Positions 27,538-37,183 of a stretch of 64,000 nucleotides of DNA are shown here, one piece after another. Made by a program: the position numbers and the translations under genes. A model generated the notes under the pieces. It saw only the letters and a list, made by a program, of their open reading frames with translations, was not told the origin of the DNA and did no database searches. Numbering within the stretch: position 1 is the first letter of the stretch; every line of letters starts with the position of its first letter. This stretch comes from Dyadobacter sp. CECT 9275 (lineage in GTDB: Bacteria > Bacteroidota > Bacteroidia > Cytophagales > Spirosomataceae): NCBI RefSeq assembly GCF_907164905.1, contig NZ_CAJRAF010000001.1, forward strand, positions 1,585,001 through 1,649,000, in the 5' to 3' direction.

Positions 27538-28467
27538 TTACCAGGTTCTTTTTTTCATGTATTCGTCCAGTTCCGAACGTTTCATGGGGATTTCCTTAGG
27601 ATTTTTATCCAGCCATTTCAGGAAATCTTCTTTCAGTTTGTCGGTCCACTGGCTGTCAATCTGGCCAGGAGTATATTTCCCTTCTTTGAGCATCTGAATA
27701 CCAAATTTGTCACGGATAGCGATGAATTCGGCGGTAAGTACCACTTTTTCTACCAAATGAGCGGGAATGAAAATCACGCCCTCTCTTTTTGCGAGCACCA
27801 CATCACCGGGAAGTACGATGGCCCTGCCGATGCGGATGGGTGTGTTCAGTCCTGTAAGTACGACGTCTTTCAGGTAGGAAGGATCCCAGTCTCTCACAAA
27901 AGCATTGAAACCTTCTATTTTGGACAGACCTTCCAGGTCACGGGAGGAGGCATCGAAAATGACACCGGTTCCGGTTTTTGCAAAAATAGAGTTGCCAAGG
28001 TTATCGCCGATAAGGGTTCCCTGGGCAATCTTCCCGAAACCATCCGCCACATATACATCACCTTTGGAGAGCTGGTCAATGGGCCAGGAATTGGTGTTGC
28101 CAATGCGGCCTGCTTTTTGGCCACGTTCTTTAATGTTTTTTTCAATATCCGGACGAGAGGGCATGAACTGCGCGGTAAGTGCACGCCCTGCAATGGGGAC
28201 ATCATTATGAATCATTTTCCAGTTTCCGTCGAACTGGCAGTTGTAACCTTCATTCTGCAGGACAACCCAGGCTTCTTCAATGGCAATTTCTTTCACGCGG
28301 CGGATCATGTCGTCCGATACTCTGGGGCGTCCGTCAGGAAAACGTTCTCCTTTCCATTCTGAAGTAAGGAAGATCAGTTCTTCTTTGGAAATGGTCTGTG
28401 CCCTGACAACGGCCAGGCTACCTATGAGACAGAGAGAGGTAAGCAGACTGAAAACTTTCAATTTCAT
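27538..28467 (-). CDS. exported RraA-like / HMG-CHA aldolase family protein
   Basis: 309 residues with a Sec signal (MKLKVFSLLTSLCLIGSLAVVRAQ). The core (about 85-250) is the RraA/dimethylmenaquinone-methyltransferase-like fold: KGDVYVADGFG, LGNSIFAKTGTGVIFDASSRD with the Arg-Asp that binds keto acid and metal, and IVLPGDVVLAKREGVIFIPAHL, the usual closing signature. Family enzymes with these residues are class II pyruvate aldolases for 4-hydroxy-2-oxo acids; E. coli RraA lost that activity and binds RNase E. Export is unusual, and an RNase E role is impossible outside the cytoplasm, so an aldolase or decarboxylase role is favoured. The extra N- and C-terminal parts (each about 60 residues) are not in the minimal family. 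Follows the S15-type hydrolase by about 170 nt. Confidence 0.82.
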   Translation of the reverse strand: MKLKVFSLLTSLCLIGSLAVVRAQTISKEELIFLTSEWKGERFPDGRPRVSDDMIRRVKEIAIEEAWVVLQNEGYNCQFDGNWKMIHNDVPIAGRALTAQFMPSRPDIEKNIKERGQKAGRIGNTNSWPIDQLSKGDVYVADGFGKIAQGTLIGDNLGNSIFAKTGTGVIFDASSRDLEGLSKIEGFNAFVRDWDPSYLKDVVLTGLNTPIRIGRAIVLPGDVVLAKREGVIFIPAHLVEKVVLTAEFIAIRDKFGIQMLKEGKYTPGQIDSQWTDKLKEDFLKWLDKNPKEIPMKRSELDEYMKKRTW

Positions 28468-28523
28468 AAAATAATAGTCAATTAAGCGGCAAATGGATAA
28501 TGTAAAATCTGATGATAGGTTTT

Positions 28524-28555
28524 TTGCCGGAAGTTATACCTGAAACTTCCGGCAA
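28524..28555. other. 12-bp inverted repeat between the hydrolase and RraA-like genes
   Basis: Perfect arms TTGCCGGAAGTT (28524-28535) and AACTTCCGGCAA (28544-28555) with an 8-nt loop. On the minus strand it is followed by A residues, not T, so it is not a standard terminator for the upstream gene. It could be an operator, or an mRNA-end hairpin. Confidence 0.5.
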
Positions 28556-28641
28556 GTTAGCCTAATTCTGCATGAATATGAACTTTGGTATAGGTAAGCT
28601 ATTTCTGAATTAAACCTTCTACATTGTTTGATTATCATCCG

Positions 28642-30450
28642 TCAGTTTCCGGACAGGTCGGTAACAACAGGTAAAATAATACGGCTTAACTTAGGCCCGC
28701 CATGATGGACGGTCTGCTGTGCAATGCGTGTTTTGGTACTGCTTCCAAGAGGCTCGCCGGTATTTGGATTTCTGTCAAACTGCGGGAAATTACTGGAAGT
28801 GATATCCACCCGTATGCGGTGGCCCGGCAAAAATGCATTGGCTGTTCCGGTCAGTTCAATTTCGTACTCATAAACCTGATTGGGTGTGAGCAGTTTCATC
28901 TTATCCAGTCCCTCACGGAATTTCGCCCTGATGATCCCTTCTGAAACAGGCATGGCATAACCATTCGGATACACATCCACCAGCTTGATCATCCAGTCGG
29001 TATCCGGGCCATCTGTTGCCGCATGGAGTTTCATTTTTACAGGACCGGCTATGGTGATCGGTTTTTCGAGAAATTCACTTGTATAAACCAATACATCCTG
29101 GCGTTGTTCCAGCGTGCGCTGGTCACGGGGGCCGGAAGATGTAGGCGTACCGCAGCAGTTGTTTCCTCCCATGGTGGGTACCGGGTTTTCGGGGTCGTAA
29201 CGGTATGTGTCTGTTGCAGCTTTTTCTGGTTTGGTAAAAGATAACGTACCTTCTCCGCGTACCGAATTGGCAGCACCTTTTGCACCCAGATACAGCTCCT
29301 GATATTTTGTTCCTGGAATGGGCCAGTCGGTCTCGCCGCGCCATTTGTTGATACCCATGTAAAAAAGTTTCACAGGTTTCTCCTTATCCAATCCGTTTTT
29401 GATACCTTTCAGGTGATAATCAAAGAAGCCGAGTTCCGTCTCAAATTGTTCAACATAAGCGGCAGGAGTGAAATCCACTCCGCCAAATGACTGAGAAGGA
29501 CCATGTCCCCACGGGCCTATGATCATCCGTGCATTGGCTCTTGCCTCGGGTGTTGCACCTTTGTTTTTCATACCCACATATCCGTTGATCGTTCCCATCA
29601 CGAAGATGTCAAACCAGCCACCTGAGGTATATACGGGTACCTTAATTTTGTTAAAACGTTCTTCGTCACTAATGGATTTCCAGTAATCGTCATAACTCTC
29701 ATGTTTGATCCAGTCGCGGTAATGCTGCACCACAGAACCTGCTCCCCTCATATCCATATCTTTAAGTGGCAGGTGCATCAGTACATTTTCATATTTCAAT
29801 TCTTCCGGCATAAAGGCTTCGGTATGCCAGGTCTGAGGAAGCATAATACGGTTGGGCATCCGTGCCACGCCCCAGCCGTAGTTGAAACTCAGGCGGTAGG
29901 CTCCTCCCATGGTCAGCCAGTTGGCATAAATGTTGGTGGAAGCCAAAGCCGGAAATGCAGCGGTTAAGTGCGGCGGTGCCATGCTGGCGGCCTGCCATTG
30001 GTTGTGGCCCAGGTAACTTCCTCCCTGTGTACCAACCTTTCCGTTCGAGAATGGCTGCGCCGCTGCCCATTCAATCGTGTCGTAACCGTCATTGGCTTCA
30101 TCCCTGAAAGGCTCCCATTTGCCATCGCTTTCGTAACGGCCACGCACATCCTGAACAATCACAACATAACCGCGCTGTGCGAACTTGGTCATGGTTTGGT
30201 GGTGAACGCCTTCGCGCTGCGATCCGTAGGGTGTCCTGGTGATGATGGTTGGATACTTTCCAGGCGCCGCAGGCATGTACAGATCGGCGTAAAGGATGAC
30301 CCCGTCGCGCATGGGAATTGCCCGGTGTCTTTCAATTTTTATTTCATTGAACTGGTTCGCATAGGCAAGCGCATTCGAAATAAAAAGCGCGCTGGCAAGC
30401 AGGAGTATTCGAAGTAAACCGAAAAATTTTGGATGAGGTTGAGTATTCAT
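28642..30450 (-). CDS. exported CocE/NonD-type (peptidase S15) hydrolase
   Basis: About 602 residues from Met at 30450, with a signal peptide after a short N-region (FFGLLRILLLASALFISNALA). Alpha/beta-hydrolase domain of the X-Pro dipeptidyl-peptidase/cocaine-esterase family: RDGVILYADLYMP, YVVIVQDVRGRYESDG and the nucleophile S145 in GTQGGSYLGHNQ. A probable catalytic His is in MIIGPWGHGPSQ. The C-terminal jelly-roll domain (about 375-600) includes TDWMIKLVDVYPNGYA. Substrates of the family are proline peptides, esters and acylated beta-lactams or amino acids, so the bond cut here is unclear. It starts 32 nt after amidohydrolase A and is surely co-transcribed with it. Confidence 0.88.
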   Translation of the reverse strand: MNTQPHPKFFGLLRILLLASALFISNALAYANQFNEIKIERHRAIPMRDGVILYADLYMPAAPGKYPTIITRTPYGSQREGVHHQTMTKFAQRGYVVIVQDVRGRYESDGKWEPFRDEANDGYDTIEWAAAQPFSNGKVGTQGGSYLGHNQWQAASMAPPHLTAAFPALASTNIYANWLTMGGAYRLSFNYGWGVARMPNRIMLPQTWHTEAFMPEELKYENVLMHLPLKDMDMRGAGSVVQHYRDWIKHESYDDYWKSISDEERFNKIKVPVYTSGGWFDIFVMGTINGYVGMKNKGATPEARANARMIIGPWGHGPSQSFGGVDFTPAAYVEQFETELGFFDYHLKGIKNGLDKEKPVKLFYMGINKWRGETDWPIPGTKYQELYLGAKGAANSVRGEGTLSFTKPEKAATDTYRYDPENPVPTMGGNNCCGTPTSSGPRDQRTLEQRQDVLVYTSEFLEKPITIAGPVKMKLHAATDGPDTDWMIKLVDVYPNGYAMPVSEGIIRAKFREGLDKMKLLTPNQVYEYEIELTGTANAFLPGHRIRVDITSSNFPQFDRNPNTGEPLGSSTKTRIAQQTVHHGGPKLSRIILPVVTDLSGN

Positions 30451-30482
30451 GCGTGGTGGATTTAGGATCAAAGGATAAAAAG

Positions 30483-31757
30483 CTACCTGCGTGAAATTAC
30501 GAGGGGGTTGGTAAGACCATTCAGGTCATACACGACTCTTCCCGCGCGAATCGTCACTTCGGCTTCCAGTTTTTGTTTGCCTTGTATTTTGGTACCGGTG
30601 TAGTCCCAGAACCCGAAGGTGCCGGTATCATTCAGCTGGAACTTGCCATCGATCAGTCTCAGAACGGCAACATCCGCCCGGGAGCCGACAGAAAGATTAC
30701 CGAGCTGTTCGCGGTGGATCGCCTGCGCGGGTGCCCAGGTACTGGCTTTGATCACACTTGGCAGGTCCATACCCATGGCCAGAAACTTGGACATTACATT
30801 CAGCATGTCCTTCATGGCATTATTCATGCTTCCGGTGTGGATATCGGTACTGATGGTGTTAGGGTAAAATCCGCTTTTAACAGCGGGGATGGCCTGGGAA
30901 AAGGCAAAACTGATCCCACCGTAACCGACATCGAAAAGGATACCTTTTTTGCGGGCTTCGTATACAAACGGTTTGATTTTGCCGGTGGCTACATCCAATA
31001 TGGGCTCACGGCTCGAGAGCTGCCCAAAGCAATGCGTAAAGATATCTCCCGGCCGCAGGTGTTTCATGAAGAGTTCTTCAATGGGAAGCACAGGCGTACT
31101 TCCTCCGAAATCGATCATGACGGGGATATTGGCGAGTTTACCCGCCTCAACGGCCTTGTCGGTGGGTGTCCAGTTGTATCCGTTATAGTGCGCAAGTTTT
31201 ACGCCGACCACATACTCCGGATTTTCCATAGCCACTTTGGCAGTAGCAGCCGCATCCATATCATCCACATTCTGTTCGTAGGTACCGCCCCGCATGCCTT
31301 CGCCCACAATGTTGAGAAATGCAAGTACCCGGGTTTTTGAAATATCAATGGTTTGTTTTTTGAAATCGGGAAAAGATTTCCAGCCGGAACAACCTGCATC
31401 CACAACCGTAGTGACGCCGGTACGGAAAGTGAAGCCGTCTGGCGGTAAGGCATTGGGGCCGTTGCTGTACGTCTGATCCATTTTGGTTCCAAAGAAATTG
31501 TGCGAATGAATGTCAATAAGCCCGGGGGTAACGTACAGGCCTTTGGCATTAACAACCTGCCTGCCTTCTTTTGGGTCGATATTTTTGGCAACGAGCTTAA
31601 TGGTATCGCCGTTCATGGCTACATCCAGCAGTGCATTGATATTGTTTTTAGGATCAATAACACGGCCGCCCTTGATAACAACACTATATTTCTGCGCAGC
31701 GGCAACCTGGATACCTAGTGCAAAGACACTCAGCAAAACGATCAGCTTTTTCTTCAT
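30483..31757 (-). CDS. exported amidohydrolase/deacetylase, COG3964 type (copy A)
   Basis: 424 residues with a Sec signal (MKKKLIVLLSVFALGIQVAAAQ). Amidohydrolase-superfamily barrel with candidate metal ligands H84 and H86 (LIDIHSHNF), K187 (GVKLAH, probably carboxylated), H242 (DIFTHCF) and the catalytic D305 (TISTDIHTGS). It resembles the group long mis-called dihydroorotase. Studied members of that group hydrolyse small esters or N-acyl groups. A close paralogue lies in module B (43669-44913); the first 240 residues align without gaps and the active-site residues match. The long 5' gap to susD (317 nt) carries two hairpins, so a separate promoter with the S15 hydrolase is likely. The real substrate is unknown. 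Confidence 0.87.
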   Translation of the reverse strand: MKKKLIVLLSVFALGIQVAAAQKYSVVIKGGRVIDPKNNINALLDVAMNGDTIKLVAKNIDPKEGRQVVNAKGLYVTPGLIDIHSHNFFGTKMDQTYSNGPNALPPDGFTFRTGVTTVVDAGCSGWKSFPDFKKQTIDISKTRVLAFLNIVGEGMRGGTYEQNVDDMDAAATAKVAMENPEYVVGVKLAHYNGYNWTPTDKAVEAGKLANIPVMIDFGGSTPVLPIEELFMKHLRPGDIFTHCFGQLSSREPILDVATGKIKPFVYEARKKGILFDVGYGGISFAFSQAIPAVKSGFYPNTISTDIHTGSMNNAMKDMLNVMSKFLAMGMDLPSVIKASTWAPAQAIHREQLGNLSVGSRADVAVLRLIDGKFQLNDTGTFGFWDYTGTKIQGKQKLEAEVTIRAGRVVYDLNGLTNPLVISRR

Positions 31758-32074
31758 GTTTGTGGTTTAAGGGAATAAAATAATAAATAAAAGTTTTGCC
31801 GGAAAGGTAAGACTTGCCAGTGACCCGGTGTCTTTTGCGATTGAGAGCTACTTATTCCGAGCATTTTCAGTCGGCGTCTTCCGGAGTCCAGATGTTAGAC
31901 ATCATTTTGCAGGTGTGATCCCTATCCAACTTGAAAGTTTGTTTTATCGGTCTTGCCGTCTCGTCATTTTTCGGGCCGTTTTGCGAGACGTTCACGGGAA
32001 GATCCGTTTTGTCATAAAAAGAAATACGGATTGTCAGTTTATTAACAACCCGTATTCCGTTAAATGTATCTCAA
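31758..32074. other. 317-nt gap between susD A and amidohydrolase A
   Basis: No gene. It holds the terminator at 32023-32056 and a second inverted repeat, CGTCTCG (31957-31963) with CGAGACG (31984-31990) around a 20-nt loop. The rest, up to the amidohydrolase start, presumably contains that gene's promoter. I could not fix promoter elements. Confidence 0.55.
32023..32056 (-). terminator. terminator after susD A
   Basis: On the minus strand AATACGG (32056-32050) pairs with CCGTATT (32029-32023), extended by TTGT/ACAA inside, followed by TTTCTTTTTATG. It begins 18 nt past the susD stop, so the susCD transcript of module A probably ends or is attenuated here. Confidence 0.7.
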
Positions 32075-33619
32075 TCACTTATCCCACCATACTATGCTGG
32101 AAAGCGTGTTGGTGCCACCTTGTCTGGTGCGTGCTTCGTAGAAATTCGTCTGATTGTAAGTTTCTTCCGAATCCGGGATCACAAAACGGGTGGGGATTTT
32201 ACCTCCCGTGAGGTTACCAGGGTAGTTGGTCGGGATAAGCTTGGGATAACCGGTACGTCTCCAGTTGGAGAATATCTCGTATTCATCCTCCAGGAAAAGA
32301 GATACCCATTTCTGCGTGTGGATCTGCTCCATCTGCTGCTCAACCGTGCCGGCCGCATTGTAAGGGTTGACGTCCAGGTACGCATTCACTTTAGCATCTG
32401 ATATGGTAGCCGCCGCTCCGAACAGGGCCCATTGTCCCATTCCTGCTTTTACAGCCTTGTCGTAGGAATCCTTCGCAGTGGCTCCCGCATACCATCCTCT
32501 CAAAGTTGCTTCTGCTAGTAAAAGATTGGTTTCAGCATTTCCAAAAACAAGCAGAGGGGCGTTGTATTTCAGGAGCGTATTGGGGTTTGGCTCCGAAAAG
32601 CTGTTGAAGTTTTCGGGTACGTTGTTGTAAAGGGCATTGGGCATACCCAACTGGAGCGCTGTGCTGGTATCCGCAACAAAACTGCTTCCGGAAGGTATCC
32701 ACACAATGGAGATTACATTCAGACGCGGATCTTTGGTTCCTTTCAGGTGGTCAATCAGGGTTTTTGCAAATTTACCACCCTCGATATTCTGCCCGCCGGG
32801 TGTGATGTAATCAGTACTTAACAAACCACTGGCAATGAAATTCCGGCTTGCGGTCTGGGTTCCGTCCACATAGGCGATCACGGCGCGGTCAGCATCTGCC
32901 GTAATAATGCCACCTGCAATTGCTTTTTCTACCCATGTTTTTGCCATGGTTGGATCAACCTGTGTCAGGCGCATGCCCAGGCGGAGCATAAGTGAATAAG
33001 CAAATTTCTTCCATTTGGTTACGTCTCCGCCGTAAATGAGATCGGCATTGGCAAAAGTGGGCTTCGTCGTATCAAAAGCCTTGGCTGCTTCATCCAGTTC
33101 TTTCAGCATGTCAGCATAAATAACTTGCTGTGTATCGTACTTTGGAGCATAATTTTTGTCCGCGAGCGCTTTGCCGGCATCAAAATAGGGGATGTCACCA
33201 TAAAGATCCGTCAGGCGATGGAACAGGTATGCCTTCCAGATACGCGCTACAGACAATTTGTTAACATCGGCAGGGTTAACTGAAACGGCTTCAATTACCT
33301 GAGCCAACTCAATGACGGCCCCTGTGTAAGCACCCCAGTTTCCGGTTGAATAACCGTAGTTAAAGTACTTGTCTCCCGCGGCAGGAACCTCTTTACAGGT
33401 AGCGAAGTGCTGCATGGACTGGCCAATGGTGAGGTAGGCAGCCCCGGTATAGTTTACGCTGACGGCATCCAGCTGGGCTTTTGTGAAAAGAAACCCTGGC
33501 ACTACTTCAGAGGATTTATTGGGGTCCTTGTTCATTTCCACAAAACCATTGTCGCAGGAAGGTAACATCAGGGCCAGAGGAGCTGCAAATAATATTTTTT
33601 GAATCAGATTTTTCATCAT
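32075..33619 (-). CDS. SusD/RagB-like outer membrane lipoprotein (module A)
   Basis: 514 residues. A lipoprotein signal ends at C22 (ALMLPSCDNG). The surface-exposed helical TPR-like protein closes over its SusC partner and delivers substrate. Features of the SusD-like_2 subfamily: FVEMNKDPNKSSE at the start, KWKKFAYSLMLRLGMRLTQVDP, and LFLEDEYEIFSNWRRTGYPKL near the end, followed by the NTLSSIVWWDK terminus shared with the module B SusD. It lies 16 nt after susC. This subfamily is often tied to peptides or other non-glycan nutrients; no polysaccharide-degrading gene is near, which fits. Confidence 0.93.
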   Translation of the reverse strand: MMKNLIQKILFAAPLALMLPSCDNGFVEMNKDPNKSSEVVPGFLFTKAQLDAVSVNYTGAAYLTIGQSMQHFATCKEVPAAGDKYFNYGYSTGNWGAYTGAVIELAQVIEAVSVNPADVNKLSVARIWKAYLFHRLTDLYGDIPYFDAGKALADKNYAPKYDTQQVIYADMLKELDEAAKAFDTTKPTFANADLIYGGDVTKWKKFAYSLMLRLGMRLTQVDPTMAKTWVEKAIAGGIITADADRAVIAYVDGTQTASRNFIASGLLSTDYITPGGQNIEGGKFAKTLIDHLKGTKDPRLNVISIVWIPSGSSFVADTSTALQLGMPNALYNNVPENFNSFSEPNPNTLLKYNAPLLVFGNAETNLLLAEATLRGWYAGATAKDSYDKAVKAGMGQWALFGAAATISDAKVNAYLDVNPYNAAGTVEQQMEQIHTQKWVSLFLEDEYEIFSNWRRTGYPKLIPTNYPGNLTGGKIPTRFVIPDSEETYNQTNFYEARTRQGGTNTLSSIVWWDK

Positions 33620-33635
33620 TGGAGAAATTAAATGA

Positions 33636-36600
33636 TTAGAATTTTACCATCAGGTTCACACCCATGCTTCTTGTTCTGGGTACACCAAATGCTTCCAGAC
33701 CCTGCGCATTGGTACTTGTATAACCGGATTCCGGATCAAAGTACTGGTTCTTCTTATCCTTGTAAAGAATGAACAGGTTACGTGCAGTCAGAGATATAGA
33801 GGCCGACTGTAGTTTGAGCAAGGAGAATTTGCTTACAGGCAAATTGTAGCTCAGCACCACCTGACGAAGTTTGACGAAATCATTGTTGAACATAAACATG
33901 GCCGTGTAATTCTTATCATTATCATAATAAGTATCTACGTCAACTTTTTGCCAGGTTTTGGTGTAGGGTGCTCCCTCGGCCGTAACACCTTCTACGGTTA
34001 TGCCGGTATCACGTCCTGGAAGTGTTTCCTGAGGCAGACCAAAACGATAGGCATACTGATACAGGTTGGAGTAAACGATACTTCCGAATTTTCCGTCAAT
34101 CAGTACGTTCAATGAGAAGTTTTTGTAGGTGAAATTATTGGTGATACCCATGGTCAGAGGAGGAGTTCCCTGTCCGATCTTTTCCAGATCACCTCTTACC
34201 GCGTAACCGCTGGCAGGGTTGAAAATTACGTTTCCGCTGGCATCCGTTTTCTTGCGGTACCCCCAGACGGTACCGTATGGCTCGCCCACCTTGTTACGGA
34301 TTAAGCCACCGCCGATTCCGCTGCCGACGTCAATACTTTTAAGGCCTTCTGCCAGTTTTTCGATTTTACTTTTATTGTAAGCCATGTTGAAACTCACATC
34401 CCATCCGAATTTCCCGGTTTTAACGGGTGTTCCGGTAATGAGCAATTCAACCCCCTTGTTGCTTAGTTCACCCACATTCAGCAAAGCCGATGTGTAGCCA
34501 GAAGAAATAGCGATTGTACTTTGTACGATATCGTCTGTGGTTTTCCGGTTGTATAGGGTCAGGTCAAAACCCAGGCGGTTGTTAAGGAAACGGGCTTCAA
34601 TACCTCCCTCATAGGTTGTGGAAGTAAGCGGACGCAAATCGGGGTTGGGAACCAGGCTTGATCCCAGTGTCTGAACCGGCCGACCGTTATGGCCACCCTG
34701 TACCATGCTGTAAGTGGGATAAATGATATAAGGAGCTACGGTTGCACCTCCCACTTGGGCCCATGATCCGCGAAGTTTTGCAAAACTTACCGCCTCGGGT
34801 AATTTAAAGGCTTCGGACAAGATCAGCGATCCACCCACGGAAGGGTAGAAAATACTATTGCTTTTTGGATTCAGAACCGAGAACCAGTCCTGTCTTCCCG
34901 AGAAAGTCAGATAGGCAAAACCTTTGTACCCAAAATCAGCTGAGGCGAAAACTGAGTTGATAGCACTTTTATTGTATGTTGGCGTTGTAGAAAGGATCGC
35001 AAGGTTGGTATAGCTATAGAAGTAAGGTACCGTAAACTCGCTTCCCGCAATGAGCGTCTGATCGTAAACACTTCTTTGTGAGTTACCACCCAGCATGGCC
35101 GAGAAACTGAGATCTTCAAAGAAGTTGGTATTGTAGTTCAGCGTCAGCATACCGTTGGTTTCCGATGAAGTTGTTTTTCTGGCCTCGTAGGTACCCAGCG
35201 GTGCATAGTTATTGTTGGTAGGCTGTACGTATTCAGACTGGAAACTGTAGTAATCCTGGCTAATACTTCCTTTGATGAAGAAGTTGTCAAGGATGTCATA
35301 TTTGATGTTTGCCTGCCCGATGAAACGGTTTTTGCTGTCGTCGTTTTTAAATTTGTTAACAACAAAGTAAGGGTTGGATGCAATGGGGACCGGGTTCCAG
35401 GCAAGTTCGACACCTGTTACCGGGTCATAACCCGGAGCCAGGCTGCGGATATCCACGACGTTTGCCGCCAGATAAGTCGCCCAGTGAGGGTTCATATCCG
35501 CATATCCGACTTTAGGACGGTTCGTGCCCTGTTCCAGGTTATACTGAACAACGGTTTCGATGCTCAGCTTTTTACCCAGAAGAGCATTCAGATTTAGGTT
35601 TGCTATGCGCCTTACAAAAGATGAATTGGGTACAATGCTGTTGGACTTGGTATTGTTGAGACCCAGGCGGAAATTTACGTTTTGATTTCCTCCCGTGAAG
35701 GCCACCGAATTGATATAGTTAGTACCTGCATCATAAAAATGCTTAAGATTATCCTTCTGAGGGGAATAAGGATGCAGTTTCCCGTCTACCTGGATGGTGG
35801 GCTGTCCGTCCATTTTAGCGCCGTAGGAAAGACGTCCCGTGCTGATGGCTTCGGTCAGCGTGGTTGGCTTTTTACCATCCACACCCTGGCCATACTCATA
35901 CTGCCAGTTAGGAATCACAGCAATACTTTCAAATGTAAAATTGCTGTTTACTTCCACACCGATGCCTTTTTGTGCACGTCCTTTTTTGGTGGTGATCAAA
36001 ATTACACCGTTGGAAGCGCGGGCGCCGTAAAGGGCCGCTGCCGGGCCACCTTTCAAAACACTGATGGATTCAATATCATCCGGGTTAATACCTCCGATAC
36101 CGTCCCCACGGTCCACGTTCATGGCGTTACCGTCAGAAGTAGTACCGCCACCAGGAATACTGTTGTCCATTGGCATACCGTTGATTACGTACAGCGGCTG
36201 GTTGTTTCCATTCAATGAGCCATTCCCACGGATAATGATACGGCTGGACCCGCCGGGGCCTGTTGCCATACCTGTGGCATTCACACCCGCAATTTTACCG
36301 GTCAGTGCGTTGGCTACGTTGTTTTCACGTGCCTGGGTAAATTCACTTCCCTTTACTTCACTTACGGCATAGGCCAGTGCTTTTTTCTCCCGCGCAATAC
36401 CAAGGGCCGTAATCACGACTTCATTCAGCGCTTTTGCCTCCGGCACCATCTTGACCGATATCGTGCTTTGCGTACCTACGGTAACTTCCTGGGAAGTGTA
36501 ACCCACAAAACTGAAGATCAGTACTGCAGTTGTAATTTCTTCATCAGGTATATCCAGCCGAAAGGAACCGTCAACATCAGTTGATGTTCCTCTTTGAGTA

Positions 36601-37088
36601 CCTTTTACGAGAACACTTACCCCAGGCAGACCGTTGCCCGTTTCATCTTCCACTTTACCGGTTAGGTTACGTTTGGGAGCCAGGATAATTGAATTTGCCG
36701 GAACGCTTTCTTCCACCTGAACGGGTTGGCTGCGTTTTAATATGATTCGGTCCTGCACCACTTCATAAGAGACCTTGTAAGGGGAAAGAATTTTGGTGAG
36801 TACCTCTGAAAGTGCTTCGCCCTGAAATTTGTAGCTGACCTTCTGGTTGCCGGCAAAAATCTGCGGGTTGTACATAAACTTAACCTTCGTTACGTTTTCG
36901 ATCTTGTCCAGCGCATAGTCAACCTCTGCATTGGATAACCTTAACGTTACTTTTTGTTCCAGAATCCTCTGCGCACGCAGGTCGTATGCGTGCACCAAAG
37001 TGGAAAAGGCAATGGAAAGAAGGGCTTGATACAGACTAATGCGCATGATTTTCTGTAAAGCATGATGAAAATGTACTGTTTTTGACAT
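33636..37088 (-). CDS. SusC/RagA TonB-dependent transporter with STN domain (module A)
   Basis: 1150 residues. Signal peptide within the first 40 residues. STN (secretin/TonB short N-terminal) domain at about 45-115 (VTLRLSNAEVDYALDKIE), which signals to a FecR anti-sigma factor. Then a carboxypeptidase-regulatory-like domain (about 140-215, GKVEDETGNGLPGVSVLVKG), the plug with the SusC signature (SGNGVILITTKKG-type segment ARASNGVILITTKKG), and a 22-strand barrel ending in Phe (GVNLMVKF). It imports a bulky nutrient across the outer membrane with TonB energy and the SusD partner. Upstream are FecR and sigma, fitting a cell-surface signalling unit. Confidence 0.95.
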   Translation of the reverse strand: MSKTVHFHHALQKIMRISLYQALLSIAFSTLVHAYDLRAQRILEQKVTLRLSNAEVDYALDKIENVTKVKFMYNPQIFAGNQKVSYKFQGEALSEVLTKILSPYKVSYEVVQDRIILKRSQPVQVEESVPANSIILAPKRNLTGKVEDETGNGLPGVSVLVKGTQRGTSTDVDGSFRLDIPDEEITTAVLIFSFVGYTSQEVTVGTQSTISVKMVPEAKALNEVVITALGIAREKKALAYAVSEVKGSEFTQARENNVANALTGKIAGVNATGMATGPGGSSRIIIRGNGSLNGNNQPLYVINGMPMDNSIPGGGTTSDGNAMNVDRGDGIGGINPDDIESISVLKGGPAAALYGARASNGVILITTKKGRAQKGIGVEVNSNFTFESIAVIPNWQYEYGQGVDGKKPTTLTEAISTGRLSYGAKMDGQPTIQVDGKLHPYSPQKDNLKHFYDAGTNYINSVAFTGGNQNVNFRLGLNNTKSNSIVPNSSFVRRIANLNLNALLGKKLSIETVVQYNLEQGTNRPKVGYADMNPHWATYLAANVVDIRSLAPGYDPVTGVELAWNPVPIASNPYFVVNKFKNDDSKNRFIGQANIKYDILDNFFIKGSISQDYYSFQSEYVQPTNNNYAPLGTYEARKTTSSETNGMLTLNYNTNFFEDLSFSAMLGGNSQRSVYDQTLIAGSEFTVPYFYSYTNLAILSTTPTYNKSAINSVFASADFGYKGFAYLTFSGRQDWFSVLNPKSNSIFYPSVGGSLILSEAFKLPEAVSFAKLRGSWAQVGGATVAPYIIYPTYSMVQGGHNGRPVQTLGSSLVPNPDLRPLTSTTYEGGIEARFLNNRLGFDLTLYNRKTTDDIVQSTIAISSGYTSALLNVGELSNKGVELLITGTPVKTGKFGWDVSFNMAYNKSKIEKLAEGLKSIDVGSGIGGGLIRNKVGEPYGTVWGYRKKTDASGNVIFNPASGYAVRGDLEKIGQGTPPLTMGITNNFTYKNFSLNVLIDGKFGSIVYSNLYQYAYRFGLPQETLPGRDTGITVEGVTAEGAPYTKTWQKVDVDTYYDNDKNYTAMFMFNNDFVKLRQVVLSYNLPVSKFSLLKLQSASISLTARNLFILYKDKKNQYFDPESGYTSTNAQGLEAFGVPRTRSMGVNLMVKF

Positions 37089-37183
37089 AATTTTGATTGT
37101 TGTCGGTTAAAATTCGGCATAACATTTCCCTGACACCCTTTCAAGAGGGTTGATGTAAGCGGTTACAAAAGGGGGAGCTTGAA

